Part shown: positions 32,260 to 43,859 of the stretch, in pieces | Position numbering within the stretch: position 1 is the first letter of the stretch | How the letters are laid out: the number at the start of each line of letters is the position of its first letter | Origin: Agapanthus africanus | Lineage: Eukaryota > Streptophyta > Magnoliopsida > Asparagales > Amaryllidaceae | Assembly: GCA_030015575.1 (NCBI GenBank) | Contig: CM057342.1 | Location: forward strand, 258,874,867 to 258,938,866 | DNA length: 64,000 nucleotides | Direction of reading: 5' to 3' | Program-made: the position numbers and the translations under genes | Notes under the pieces: generated by a model | Database searches by the model: none | The model's input: the letters and a program-made list of their open reading frames with translations, nothing else | Told to the model about the DNA's origin: nothing

Positions 32260-34660
32260 ACCTCTAAGTCGTTAAACTGGGAATGTAAAAAAAATGTAAA
32301 TAAACAAAAGGTGTGTAAATAAAAGAAAAATAAAGAAAAGCCAAAATGATGGGGCAACTCGCAATAAAAATCAGCGAGCAAAAATAAAAATGAAAATAAA
32401 GCCGAAATGATGGGGCAACCGCGAATAAATAGCCGAAATGATAGGGCAATCATGACCTTCGTGATAAGAAAAGCTGAAATGATAGAGCAATCGCGGTAAA
32501 ACAAAAAAAAACAAACAAAACAACGGCAAATGATGAGTCGCTCCTGGTACCATATTCCAGTGTAGCGATGTAGATGCCAACCAAAATCCAATTTCCTAAA
32601 ATTCTCCCAGCCCTACGGTTAGTCCCCAAATTGACTACCGTATACAATCCACGGGCTCAAATAATTCTCATCACCATCATGCCCCACCGTAATCACCAGT
32701 TACACGGCTGGTCTCCGCCTTTGGAATTATGCTCCATTGAGAAGACCCACTCATGTGTCCTCACGATGCATGAGGAGAACAAACCTTTGTGGGATTCTTA
32801 CGACTCACGAAGGAAAAACACACTTAGGAGTCCCCACGACTCCTAAGGAGAAAATACACCTGCGAGATCCTTACGACTCGCAGGGAGAAAATGCTTTTAT
32901 GGGACCCTCACGGCCCATCAAATTGAAAAGTCTTACGTAGTAGGGATCTAAACCTGTCTCCTAAGCCATCACTCCCCAACCCCCAAGTGGCGAATGATTA
33001 GTCGCTCCTGGTACCATATTCCAGTGTAGCGATGCAGATGCCAACCAAATTCCAAACCCCAATCCCCAAGTGGCGAATGATGAGTCGCTCCTGGTACCAT
33101 ATTCCAGTGCAGCGATGCAGACGCCAACCAAATTCCAAACCCCAATCCCCAAGTGGCGAATGATGAGTCGCTCCTGGTACCATATTCCAGTGCAGCGATG
33201 CAGACGCCAACAAAGTCCCGAAATTTTTATGGCCCTACGGTCTGGATCATACATCCTGCAAAACCGTATACAATCCATGGGCGTAAAACGATCCAAATCT
33301 CTCCCAAGTCCTACCGGCGAGACCACATTCAAAGTCCCACCGGCAGGGAAGATTCAAAAAAAAGGAAAAAGAAAAAAAAAGAGAAGAAGAAAAAAAAGAA
33401 GGTATGTCCACAAGCAAAATGGGCACGGATGAAAACCCGAAAGGGCTCCGTAAGTAAAAACAGCAGGACTGCCGGCGAGTTTGTGAAAACCCGAAAGGGC
33501 GCAAACTCGTGAAAAAAAAAGATGAAATGCACTCGCAAAGTCCTCTCGACTTTGTGAGGAGAAAATTCCCGCGTGAGATCCTTACGACTCACAAAGGAGC
33601 AATACACTTAGGAGTCCCCACGACTCCTAAGGAGAAAATACACCTACGGGATCCTTACGACCCGTAGGGAGAAAATGCTTTGTGAGACCCTTACGGTTCA
33701 CAAAATTGAAAAGTCTTAGGTGATAGGGACCTAAAACTTGTCTCCTAAGCCATCGCTTCCTGATAAGCAAGCGCAAATGATGATTCGCTCCTGGTACCAT
33801 ATTCCAGTGTAGCGATACTGATGCCAAGCAAAAACCAAGCATAAAACGATCCCAATCTCTCCCAAGTCCTACCGGCAAGACCACATTCAAAGTCCCACCG
33901 GCAGGGAAGATTCAAAAAAAAGGAAAAAGAAAAAAAAAGAGAAGAAGAAAAAAAGAAGGTATGTCCACAAGCAAAATGGGAACGGATGAAGACCCGAAAG
34001 GGCTCCGTGAGTAAAAACAGCAGAACTGCCGGCGAGTTTGTGAAAACCCGAAAGGGCGCAAACTCGTGAAAAAAAAGATAAAATGCACTCGCAAAGTCCT
34101 CTCGACTTTGTGAGGAGAAAATTCCCGCGTGAGATCCTTACGACTCATAAAGGAGCAACACACTTAGGAGTCCCCACGACTCCTAAGGAGAAAATACACC
34201 TACGGGATCCTTACGACCCGTAGGGAGAAAATGCTTTGTGAGACCCTTACGGCTCACAAAATTGAAAAGTCTTAGGTGATAGGGACCTAAAACCTGTCTC
34301 CTAAGACATCGTTTCCTGATAAACAAGCGTAAATGATGATTCGCTCCTGGTACCATATTCCAGTGTAGCAATACTGATGCCAAGCAAAAACCAATTCCCA
34401 AATCTTCTCGGGGCAAATGATAAGTTGCTCCTGGCATTATTCCAGTGCAGCAATGCAGATGCCAAAACAAGAACAAAATTCCCAAATCCTCCCGCGGCAA
34501 ATGATGAGTTTCTCCCGGCATTATTCCAGTGCAGTAATGCAGATGCCGACAAAAAAAAACAATCTCCAAATCCTCTCATGACAAATGATGATCCGCTCCT
34601 GGTGCCATATTCCAGTGTAGCGATGCTGATGTCAACCAAAATCACAATCAACAAGTCAAC
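32260..34660 (+). other. Hairpin-rich non-coding region of element B
   Basis: No gene. Three hairpin arrays (about 32740-32965, 33528-33760, 34083-34318), the last two joined by near-identical 550-base duplications. Examples are CTTAGGAGT(32823-32831):ACTCCTAAG(32839-32847) and CCTGCGAG(32859-32866):CTCGCAGG(32877-32884). Three-helix modules have outer pairs GGCG(33072-33075):CGCC(33122-33125), GGCA(34412-34415):TGCC(34460-34463) and GACA(34580-34583):TGTC(34630-34633). GAAA-loop hairpins CCC-GAAA-GGG at 33436-33445 and 33490-33499 are enclosed by CGGA(33426-33429):TCCG(33447-33450) and CGAGTTTG(33476-33483):CAAACTCG(33502-33509). Confidence 0.82.
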
Positions 34661-34769
34661 TTCAACTCCGACACCGCAGAAAGCGGAGCAAGTCAGAATC
34701 CAATCTCGACACCGCAAGAAGCGGAGCAAGTCAAGTTCACCCCTGACACTGCAAGAAGCGGAGCAAGTC

Positions 34770-36140
34770 AAATCAAGCGTCGACCGTCGATGTCACAAAA
34801 AGAGCAGTGCAGGCTTCCTACAAAGCAGAAACCAGATCATTCCGGGCCAGGGAAACATCTACCACGGACACTCCGTCTCGGAGACGGGTCAAGCGTCGAC
34901 CGTCCATGTCGCAAAAAGGGCAGTGCAGGCTTCCCACAAATCGGGAACCAAATCGCTCCGGATCAGAGCGTCGACCGTCCATGTCGCAAAACGGGCAGTG
35001 CGGGTTTCCCACAAATCGGGAACCAAATCGCTCCGGATCAGAGCGTCGACCATCCATGTCGCAAAACGGGCAGTGCAGGCTTCCTACAAAGCAGGGAACC
35101 AAATCGCTCCGGATCAGAGCGTCGACCGTCCATGTCGCAAAATGGGCAGTGCAGGCTTCCCACAAATCGGGAACCAAATCGCTCCGGATCAGAGCGTCGA
35201 CCGTCCATGTCGCAAAACGGGCAGTGCAAGCTTCCTACAAATCGGGAACCAAATCTCTCCGGATCAGAGCGTCGACCGTCCATGTCGCAAAACGGGCAGT
35301 GCAGGCTTCCTACAAAGCAGGGAACCAAATCGCTCCGAATCAGAGCGTCGACCGTCCATGTAGCAAAACGGGCAGTGCAGGCTTCCCACAAATCGGGAAC
35401 TAAATCTCTCCGGATCAGAGCATCGACCGTCCATGTCGCAACACGGGCAATGCAAGCTTCCCACAAATCGGGAACCAAATCTCTCCGGATCAGAGCGTCG
35501 ACCGTCCATGTCGCAAAACGGGCAGTGCAGGATTCCCACAAATCGGGAACCAAATCTCTCCGGATCAGAGCGTCGACCGTCCATGTCGCAAAACGGGCAG
35601 TGCAGGCTTCCCACAAATCGGGAACCAAATCGCTCCGGATCAGAGCGTCGACCGTCCATGCCGCAAAACGGGCAGTGCAGGCTTCCCACAAATCGGGAAC
35701 CAAATCACTCCGGATCAGAGCGTCGACCGTACATGTCGCAAAACAGGCAGTGCAGGCTTCCCACAAATCGGGAACCAAATCGCTCCGGATCAGAGTGTCG
35801 ACCGTCCATGTCGCAAAAGGGCAGTGCAGGCTTCCCACAAATCGGGAACCAAATCGCTCCGGATCAGAGCGTCGACCGTCCATGTCGCAAAAAGGGCAGC
35901 GCATGCTTCCTACAAAGCGGGAACCAGATCACTCCGGGCCAGGGAAACGTCTACCACGGACACTCCGTCTCGGAGACGAGTCAAGCGTCGACCGTCCATG
36001 TCATAAAAAGGGCAGTGTAGGCTTCTCACAAATCGGGAACCAAATCGCTCCGGGCCAAGGAAACGTCTACCACAGACACTCCGTCTCGGAGACACGTCAA
36101 ACGTCGACCGTCCATGTCGTAAAAAGGGCAGTGCATCCCA
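34770..36140 (+). repeat. 75-base tandem array of element B
   Basis: About 16 units of 75-76 bases built from GAGCGTCGACCGTCCATGTC, GCAAAACGGGCAGTGCAGGC and TTCCCACAAATCGGGAACCA plus AATCGCTCCGGATCA. Some end units carry a CTACCACGGACACTCCGTCT insert related to the 30-base repeat of A. As 75 is 25 codons, long frames stay open on both strands (up to 531 codons); these are not genes. Confidence 0.93.
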
Positions 36141-36228
36141 AAAAGTGGGAACCAAAGAAAGTCGCCTCCACGCAAAAGAAGATCCATCAATTTCATGCAC
36201 ACGACTCACATATGTGGTGTGCATTTAT

Positions 36229-36243
36229 TGATGGGGGGCACTT
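36229..36243 (+). other. Polypurine tract, element B
   Basis: TGATGGGGGGCACTT before the 3' LTR start TGTTGAAG. Confidence 0.75.
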
Positions 36244-37834
36244 TGTTGAAGTCGAAAATTGCACCCCGGTTGACCAAGTCAAAGTCAAAGTTAACCCTAA
36301 GCCAAGTAGGCCCATGCCCAGGTCGAGTCCGAACATGAAGCGGCCGGCCCTCCCCCATGCCAAAATGAAATCATGTAATAAATAATTTTTATGTAATTTT
36401 TTATGCATGAATGTATGCAAAATGGGCATAAAGCCAATATTTTGTAAGCCCATGGCTTATGTGCAAAAAAGAAATGGCACATGAGCCATGGGATGGGCAA
36501 ATGCTATTTTGTAAAGCCCAAGGGGTTATATGTAAATATGTAAGCCTATATAAGGCAACTTGATGATGAATAAAGCAATACACTTTTCATTTTCTCAAAA
36601 ACCTAGGGTTTGTGCCTCTTTCCCCTTTCTGAAGGTTCCAAAGCTTCTTCTTTCTTTTGAATTAAATCAAGAGTTTTACTCTTCTTTTTTTCAAAACTAA
36701 ATAGTTTTTCACCATAAAACCCACAAAGGGGAACTTGGATCTACCATCAGATCTCAAAAAGAAGAGATTTTTAAAATCACACATCTCTTGATCTTCAAGA
36801 TCCGGCCAAACAAAGGAGGAAGAAGGAGACCCATCTCCAGAAACCCCATTTTGGGGAAGAAGTAGGGCTCAAGGGGAGAAACCCTTCATCATCTTCAAAA
36901 AATCTTAGGAGTTTAACTCCTCATATATATATACACAGAATAATAAGTGCTCCTTTCTGGGAGTACAACTCCCATTGCAGGGACTAAGTCCCTTTTGCTG
37001 CTCGAGCGCCCACGTGCTGACACGTGGTGCGCTAGCGCTCTTGCGCCCAGAGCGCTAGTGCCCAGAGCGCTAGCGCTCGAGCGCCCACGTGCTGACACGT
37101 GGCGTGCTAGCGCTCTTACGCTCAAAGCGCTAGCGCCCAAAGCGCTAGCGCCCGAGCGTCCACGTGCTGACACGTGGCGCTCTAGCGCTCAGTGCGCTAG
37201 TGCTCTTCCGCTCAGAGCGCTATCGCCCAAAGCTCAGTGCGCTAGCGCCCGAGCGCTGACACGTGGTGCTCTAACGCTCAGTGTGCTAGCGTCCGAGCGC
37301 CCACGTGCTGACACGTGGTGCGCTAGCGCTCTTGCGCTCAAAGCGCTGGCGCTGGCCCCACGCATCCTTTGGATGCCTTTTCCCCCTTTTTATATATATA
37401 CATATATATATATATACATATGTATACATATGTACACACACACATACTCCACGACACTGTCCCTGTTAGAAAAAATTTTCTAACGGGGCACTGCCCCACA
37501 CCCCGCAAGTGGGCTGCTAGCCCTCTTGACCCCCAGCCCACTATCCGGGTAGCGGGACCCCCGTAAAAACTCTGCGGGGCCCCCGATATATCCAAAACCC
37601 CTTCAAAACACAACACTGCACATTGAGTCCACATGACCAATTTAACCCGTCAATCGGAGGTTCCCTCGCTCCAAAGACGAGGGGTAATTAACGGCAGCTT
37701 AGTCCGCGGCTGCCGAAGATTCGGATCCCCACAATCATTAAACCCATGCCTACCCTAGGCAGGGGGAATCTGTAATGCGCCTGACAAGCGTGCGCGTATT
37801 TCCATCTCAATGGGGTGACGAAAAACACCTTACA
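36244..37834 (+). repeat. Element B 3' LTR
   Basis: TGTTGAAG to CCTTACA, 1591 bases, colinear with 28325-29865. The G-box array (37005-37330) has one or two more units than the 5' copy. Confidence 0.94.
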
Positions 37835-38872
37835 CATTTCTGAACCCCTCTAATGTATGTCGTTGTAATCCTTCAGCGTCTTCAGAGAGGTGACGGGTCC
37901 CGACAACCAAACATTCCATGGACCGTGGGGTCCTTAAACTCACGGACTATGATGCCTTGAACCTTGACTGTGGGGTCTTTAAACTCACGGACTATGATGT
38001 CCTTACCCTTGACTGTGAGGTCTTTAAACTCACGAACTATGATGTCCTTAACCTCGACCGCAATATCTTTAAACTAACATTCGACCGCAATGTCTTTAAA
38101 CTAACATTCGACCGCAATGTCTTTAAATTAACATTGGACCGAGATGTCCTTAAACTAACATTGGACCACCATGTTCTTAAACTGGTAATCGACCGCAATG
38201 TCGCTAAACTAAACAAAAGAGCCCAAATGCCCTTTTGTTGGATCTAAATGGTCTCGTCAAGTTGATCTTAGTCTAAAATTAGACTAACGTATCCTTGACA
38301 AACGTTAAGTCGATCTTAGTCTAAAATTAGACCAACGTATCCTTAACCTAAAACCCCCCCGTTAAGTAGATCTTAGTCTAAAATTAGACTAACGTATCCT
38401 TAACTAACGTTTAAGTCGATCTTAGCCTCAAATGAGACTAACGTATCTTTAAACCCAACCCAAACCCAAATCTAAGAAGATACGGATTTGGACTAATCCA
38501 CGCCCTACGGGCGACAACATAAATTAGTCTTCGTATACAATCCACGGGCAACCAAAAACAAAACAAACACCCATGACACGAAGTGACCATCTGGAGAAGG
38601 AGAAAGTTGTTACCGCTATGCGGTAGCGTAATTAACTGCAGGGGCTTGCGCCTGCAGGGAAGAGCGTCCCCACAATCAAAAACCCCTCAAATGAGGGGGA
38701 ATCTGACGAAGTCTGCTACATCGGCCGCATCTGTCTAAACCTCTGATGCATGGTGCCATAAATCAATTTGGCATCTTCGGAGAGGTGGACAGATAGCACC
38801 AATTAGCATCTGCCCCCAAATTCAGGCAAGACGAACCTACGCGGTCGCGTCTCTGTGTTTCGGCGGAGAACA
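37835..38872 (+). repeat. Element C 5' LTR, second part
   Basis: Matches 48747-49744. Contains about ten units of a 26-30 base repeat with GACCGCAATGTCTTTAAACT (37915-38215), several copies of TAGTCTAAAATTAGACTAAC palindromes (38255-38450), the motif GTATACAATCCACGGGC (about 38532), and the U5 hairpins; ends GGCGGAGAACA. Confidence 0.93.
38611..38698 (+). other. Three consecutive hairpins at the C LTR 3' end
   Basis: TACCGC(38611-38616):GCGGTA(38620-38625), CTGCAGG(38636-38642):CCTGCAG(38651-38657) and CCCCTC(38683-38688):GAGGGG(38693-38698). The flanks GTAATTAAC, TCCCCACAATCAA and GGGGAATCTG are the same as at 4299-4410 in element A, while every stem is different. Confidence 0.75.
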
Positions 38873-38896
38873 GATTCTGGAACGCCCGGTGGGACC
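38873..38896 (+). other. Primer-binding site, element C
   Basis: GATTCTGGAACGCCCGGTGG after the LTR end, the motif shared with A, B and D. Confidence 0.83.
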
Positions 38897-38956
38897 TTTT
38901 CCTCTTTCCACTCCACACTTTGTGTGTCGTGTTTCGCGAACGAATCGAGGTTTGAC

Positions 38957-41900
38957 ATGGTTGCCCCTGGATTCGAGGTACTAAGATTTAGTGTCTTGCT
39001 CCGTGCAGAAAGCAGAAGATCAATGGCTTCCAACTGTACTAACTACAACTGCAACTCTCGCTCGGTCCCGACCAGAGGAGTGACCTACGGGCCTCAGGCG
39101 GCCTCCCTTATCACGATGCCGGTGGACCAAGTAACACAAGCCACCACTGGGCTATTCTTCGGGACCATGCTCCCACCCATGAACTTCAATGCCCCGCTGC
39201 CGTTGCAGGAAACCCCAAAGAAGTCGGTCTTTGATCGACTCACAACTACTGCGACCCCTCTCAATGGGTCGTCCGGCTCCAACGCCTCAGTCTTTAACAG
39301 ACTGGGCCAAAACTCTAATGGGCCCATGAAAAAGCCCGCGATACTGGAAAAAGTTATCCCTAAGCGGATAGCCATTCCATCTCATGAAGTCATCAAGGCG
39401 GCTTCTCCTGCCAAAGGGTCGGTCTTCACAAGACTGACTGTTCCGACTTCCGCTCCAGGCAAAGTCCTCAAAGCTACTTCCCCTACCCAGAGGTCTGTCT
39501 TTGACAGATTGGACATTGCTTCTCAACGAATGTCAGTTTTCAATAGGCTGGCACCAACAGCAACCATCAGCCAGAACAAGGGGCATGAGGAAGTCACCCC
39601 TACAGCTAAGACAATCCCAACGGCTCGACACGCTCGACGTCGCCACTGACGCCGAGTAAGGAAGGCTGGAGGCAACTCTCCTTCTGGATTGACTCTGCCA
39701 GCTCCAACGGTGGAAATCGATGCTGCTGTTTCGACTGGAAACAGCTTTGAACCGCTTAGGAGGGTTCGCAAGAACTCTCCGACTGTCGTGCTGAAGAGAT
39801 CTCCTCCACCTATGGAGATTGCTACAGAAAAGAAGCCGGAGCAGCCCCCTCAGCGGCTGTCTTCCAAAATTTACAAAGTCTGGCGACAGGTTCAGGAATC
39901 GGTGATTGACCAGGACTACTCTCGCCGACCAAAGAAGATTAAAGCTCGGCAAGAAGAGAGCCATCCCGTGATACCATAGAAGATGTCATCTGTCTGGATG
40001 CCTGCTGCAACGGCTCCCTCAACTTCAACCGCCCATAAGAGAAGGAGGCCAGAGAAGGCCCTCGTGTCCGTGACGAACCGCAAGGACACCGAACCTAAAC
40101 GCCCCAAGTCTGGGGGCATGGTGGTGCACACTGTGTATTTAGCTTCCAGAAAAGAGGAAAGCCGTGCTTCTATGGGTCATCGACCGCTTACTCGATCGAT
40201 AACAAAGGCTCGGGAGCAGCAGCAGCAAAAACTCCAGGAGATGCTGACTGCAATGGCCGCGCTCACGGGGCCGAAAGAAAGTCCAGAGACCTCAGAGCAG
40301 CGTCAGGAACAAGAAACTGATGCTGAATTCCTCCGAAGAATGCTTGAGAGGAAAGAAAAAGAGGCCGCGGAACAGGCAGCCAACATAAAACGAATGGCTC
40401 TTTTGTTCCACAACATGGCCGGGATGATGTTACAGCCAGAACCTCCAGCTGAAGATCCCCCGATTATCATTGAAGACGACAGAGAGGAGTCATCGAACCT
40501 TCCTCCGGCTCTTTCAGCAGCCAAAGAAGAGACCATCTCAAAAGCCGCTCTAGATGATTATATCGCTCAGCAAATATGAGCTCACCAGGCGAATGAAGCG
40601 ACTGGGCAGATCGTTAAAACTGGACGACCTTATCCGGGTTGGTATGACCAAATAAAGTACCCGCCGGTATACACGATCCCCAAATTCGACGTATACAAAG
40701 GGACGGGAAATCCGCATCAGCACGTCGCTCAATTCAGAGCCCTGTGCAGCAACACTGGGGGTGACGACAAACTGCTGCTTCGCCAATTTGTTGGCAGCTT
40801 GTCAGAGACAGCGTTTGAATGGTACTCTGAGCTCCCGAATGACTCTGTCAAGACGTTTGCAGAAATAGAGTTGCTATTCACCCAGCATTTCGCAAGCGCT
40901 AGCGAACGCACCCCGATCACGGCACTCATCAATATCAGAGTGAAGCCGGGAGAAACTTGGGTTCAATACGCCATTCGGTGGCGGAACCTATGGTCAAAGT
41001 GCGAACAGCGCATAGAGGAGGCTCCTGCCGTGGGCATGTTCGTGGGGACCCTTGACCCTCAGGCAACCATCTCCCAATTCATGATATTCTTCAAGCCGAC
41101 CACTTTCCAGGCCTTGATTGACAAGCTGGCCCAAATGGACCAGATGGGTCATAGACCGTCTTCCTCAATGACAGATCCTTGACATGAGAAGGGGAAAGGG
41201 AAAACAACCTTCGCCGCCAATGCTCAACAACAACCGAGTGGCCCGAGACTGGTTGTTCGCCAAAGCAACAAGCGGCAATCCCTCGATGAGAAATTGAGAC
41301 GTCCTTACTCGTTTCCCCGGGATAAAACAAGAAGACTGTTCGAACTAGCAGTACGCAACGGGCTCATCACTCTACCGTAGTCGAGACACCCACTACAACT
41401 GAACGATGTCAACGATCCCAGTTACTGCCCCTACCACCGAGTATTGGGCCATCCGATCGAAGATTGCTACGTCTTCAAAAACTGGGTTGAAGACCAGTAT
41501 CAACAGGGCAAGTTCTCGCTATCTGAAAACTGGAAGGTGAATCCACCACAACAGCACACTCCTAAAAGGGTGGACACACCGGGGGCATCGTGCTGTTTTA
41601 TAGAAGAAGCTCCATGGGAGGTCGCTCTTTCAGCCAAGACGAAAAGAATGCTGAAGGATCTTCACACATGCCCGGCAATCAGGTGGAAAAGCCCGCTAGA
41701 TCCTGAGATCATTGAGGGAATGCTAAAACCGTGCCCGTTGCCGAGAATTGGTAGCGATGGTCAAAACGCTCAGGCCCAGCCATCAAAGTCTTCAAAGAAG
41801 AAGAAAAAGCCCGTGAAGTCTGATGACAAGCGCACGGACTTGCAAAAGTATATTGACGCGCTGGAGGAATACAATTAAAAGGCGCGATCCCCGGTCACAC

Positions 41901-42271
41901 TCCAAGAATTTATCAACCATATCCTGGAAGGCGGAGATAGCGACGATGATGAGGGAGACAACTCGTCACAGGAACCAGAAGATTATGTGGCAAGTTGTCA
42001 CATGATCTCTCATTCGTTGCTAAATAACAAAGAAGCTCACTCAGCATCAAAAGATAATGTAGAAGAGCTGGGGGCAGGATCAATGCCAAAATCCTTTGAA
42101 CCGCCAGACGAGATGATCGACATGCTACTGAACGAAGCCCGTCAGAAGAGCAAAGCTGATCGAGAACACAAAATGGCCCTATTCAAAGGGGCCAGGCGTC
42201 GGCGTCAAGTTGGAGAAGCCGTGATAGGGATGGGTCACAAAACACTCCAACCATATCAAATCACACCCTAA
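38957..42271 (+). pseudogene. Element C gag region
   Basis: Begins MVAPGFEVLRFSVL, then MASNCTNYNCNSRSVP and GPQAASLITMPVDQVTQATT. A long N-terminal part repeats a short motif SVF(D/N/T)RL five times between 39220 and 39550. The gag core shows CSNTGGDDKLLLRQFVGSL, FEWYSELPNDSVKTF and VQYAIRWRNLWSKCE (about 40730-41010). A zinc-knuckle-like CPYHRVLGHPIEDC with FKNWVEDQYQQGKF lies at about 41425-41520. A tail to 42271 resembles the sequence preceding the protease in D, but stops before any protease. Several breaks; fossil. Confidence 0.87.
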
Positions 42272-42289
42272 AAGGGTGTATTCCACATC

Positions 42290-43780
42290 AGCGCCATGTA
42301 TCCCATTACATGACAAATGCACGTGCATACAGGATAAACAACGGACCGAAACGTCCCTAAACTAACGATGGACCGCAATGTCCTAAAACTTGCAACTGAC
42401 CGAGACGTCTATAAACTACTACGGACCGCAGCATCCCAAGGCTGACGCAAAAAAAATTGGTACGTCCATAAGCAAAATAGGCATGAATGAAAACCCGAAA
42501 GGGCTCCGTGAGTAAAAACAGCAGGACTGCCGGCGATATTTGTGAAAACCCGAAAGGGCGCAGACTCGTAAAAAAAAAGGGTACGTCCATAAGCAAAATG
42601 GGTACGGATGAAAACCCGAAAGGGCTCCGTGAGTAAAAACAGCAGGGCTACCGGCGAGTTTGTGAAAACCCGAGAAGGCGCAGGCTCGTAAAAAAAATTC
42701 ATGCACACTTGCAAGGTCCTCTCGACCTTGTAAGCAGAAAATACCTGCGTGAGATCCTTACGACTCACAAGGGAGCAATACACTTAGGGATCCCCACGAT
42801 TCCTAAGGAGAAATTACACTTATGAGATCCTAACGACTCGTAAGGAGAATTCCCCTTTGAGACCCTCACGGCTCATAGGATTCAAAAGCCTTAAGCTACA
42901 GGGATTTGAACCTGTTCTTAAACCATCACAATCTCCAATGCTGCCCTACAAGCGTCTCCATATCGACCCTTGTATACAATCCACGGGCACAAATAAACAT
43001 TTCCCTAACAAAGTCCCACCAGCGACTAGGGATATGCTCACACGGTGAACGACCCTTGTAAGTCCTCTCGACTTATAAGGAGAAAACACTCTTGTAAGAT
43101 CCTTACGACTTATAAGTGAACACACACTTAAGAATCCTCACGATTTTTAAGGAGAAAAGTCACCTACGAGATCCTCACGACTCATAGGGAGAAACACCTT
43201 TATGAGACCCTTACGGCTCATGAAGTCAAAAGCCTTAGTCGACAAGATCTTAACCCTGATTGCCAGGCCACCCTTGTTCGAACCGACGAAAGCAGATGAT
43301 GATTCGCTCCTAGCAATATTCCAGTCGCAGCGATGCTGATGCTAAGACTGGCACCAGATTCCAAGTTCCATACTCGTGGCGAAAAGTCAACGAGCCAAAA
43401 ATGCATATGAAATAGCCGAAATGATGGGGCAACTTGCAACAAAATCAGCAAGTAAAATATATGCATACAAAAATAGCCGAAATGATTGGGCAACTCGCAA
43501 TAAAAAACAACGAGTAAAAAGAAAAATAGCCGAAATGATTGGGCACCGCGAAAAATAGCCGAAATGATTGGGCAATCGCGACTTTCGCGATATGAAAAGC
43601 TGAAATGATAGAGCATCGCGGAAAGAAAACAAAAAAATATACATATAAAATGACACTTTTGTCCTGCAGGTGAGTCCATACTGACCCCTGTACACAATCC
43701 ATAGGCATAAACGAAAGGGAACCACATGTCCCAACAAACTCTGTCAAAGAGAAAAGTCAGATCTCGATAGCAACATATGC
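42290..43780 (+). other. Hairpin-rich non-coding region of element C
   Basis: No gene. GAAA-loop hairpins at about 42480-42690, hairpin arrays at 42700-42930 and 43045-43260 including CTTTATGAG(43198-43206):CTCATGAAG(43217-43225), and a three-helix module with AGCA(43291-43294):TGCT(43340-43343). The GCCGAAATGAT-class stem-loops include CTTGC(43433-43437):GCAAG(43448-43452) and CTCG(43494-43497):CGAG(43511-43514). The block order differs from A and B. It begins with a few units of the LTR-type GACCGCAATGTCCT repeat (42340-42430). Confidence 0.8.
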
Positions 43781-43859
43781 ATCCCAGAAGATCAACAACG
43801 GCGTTCCTTCTTATGCCAGCAGGGCACGGAAGCGACACAACGAAATGGAGCCATGGCAA

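Larger units (their letters stand above)
28325..37834 (+). mobile_element. Element B: gag-only gypsy retrotransposon, same family as A
   Basis: 5' LTR 28325-29865, primer site, gag 30008-32245, hairpin region 32260-34660, long 75-base tandem array, polypurine tract and 3' LTR 36244-37834. LTR start TGTTGAAGTCG differs from A, but the rest is colinear. No pol. LTRs differ by about 4 percent by eye over the first 215 bases, fitting the youngest place in the nest. Gag has about one break. Confidence 0.95.

Noticed and set aside
34790-36385. Open frame of 531 codons and several others over 100 codons on both strands in element B
   Set aside because: They are produced by a 75-base tandem repeat, whose length is a multiple of three, so frames stay open on both strands. 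The protein is a 25-residue repeat with no known domain.
37918-38247. 109-codon frame of repeated KLTxDRNVF in the C LTR
   Set aside because: Translation of the LTR 26-30 base repeat; the same in the 3' LTR, no domain.
42889-42925. tRNA T-arm-like sequence (reverse strand ACAGGTTCAAATCCCTGT)
   Set aside because: It matches a B-box pattern, but no acceptor, D or anticodon arm is found, and sister copies change the loop. It belongs to the element's hairpin series.
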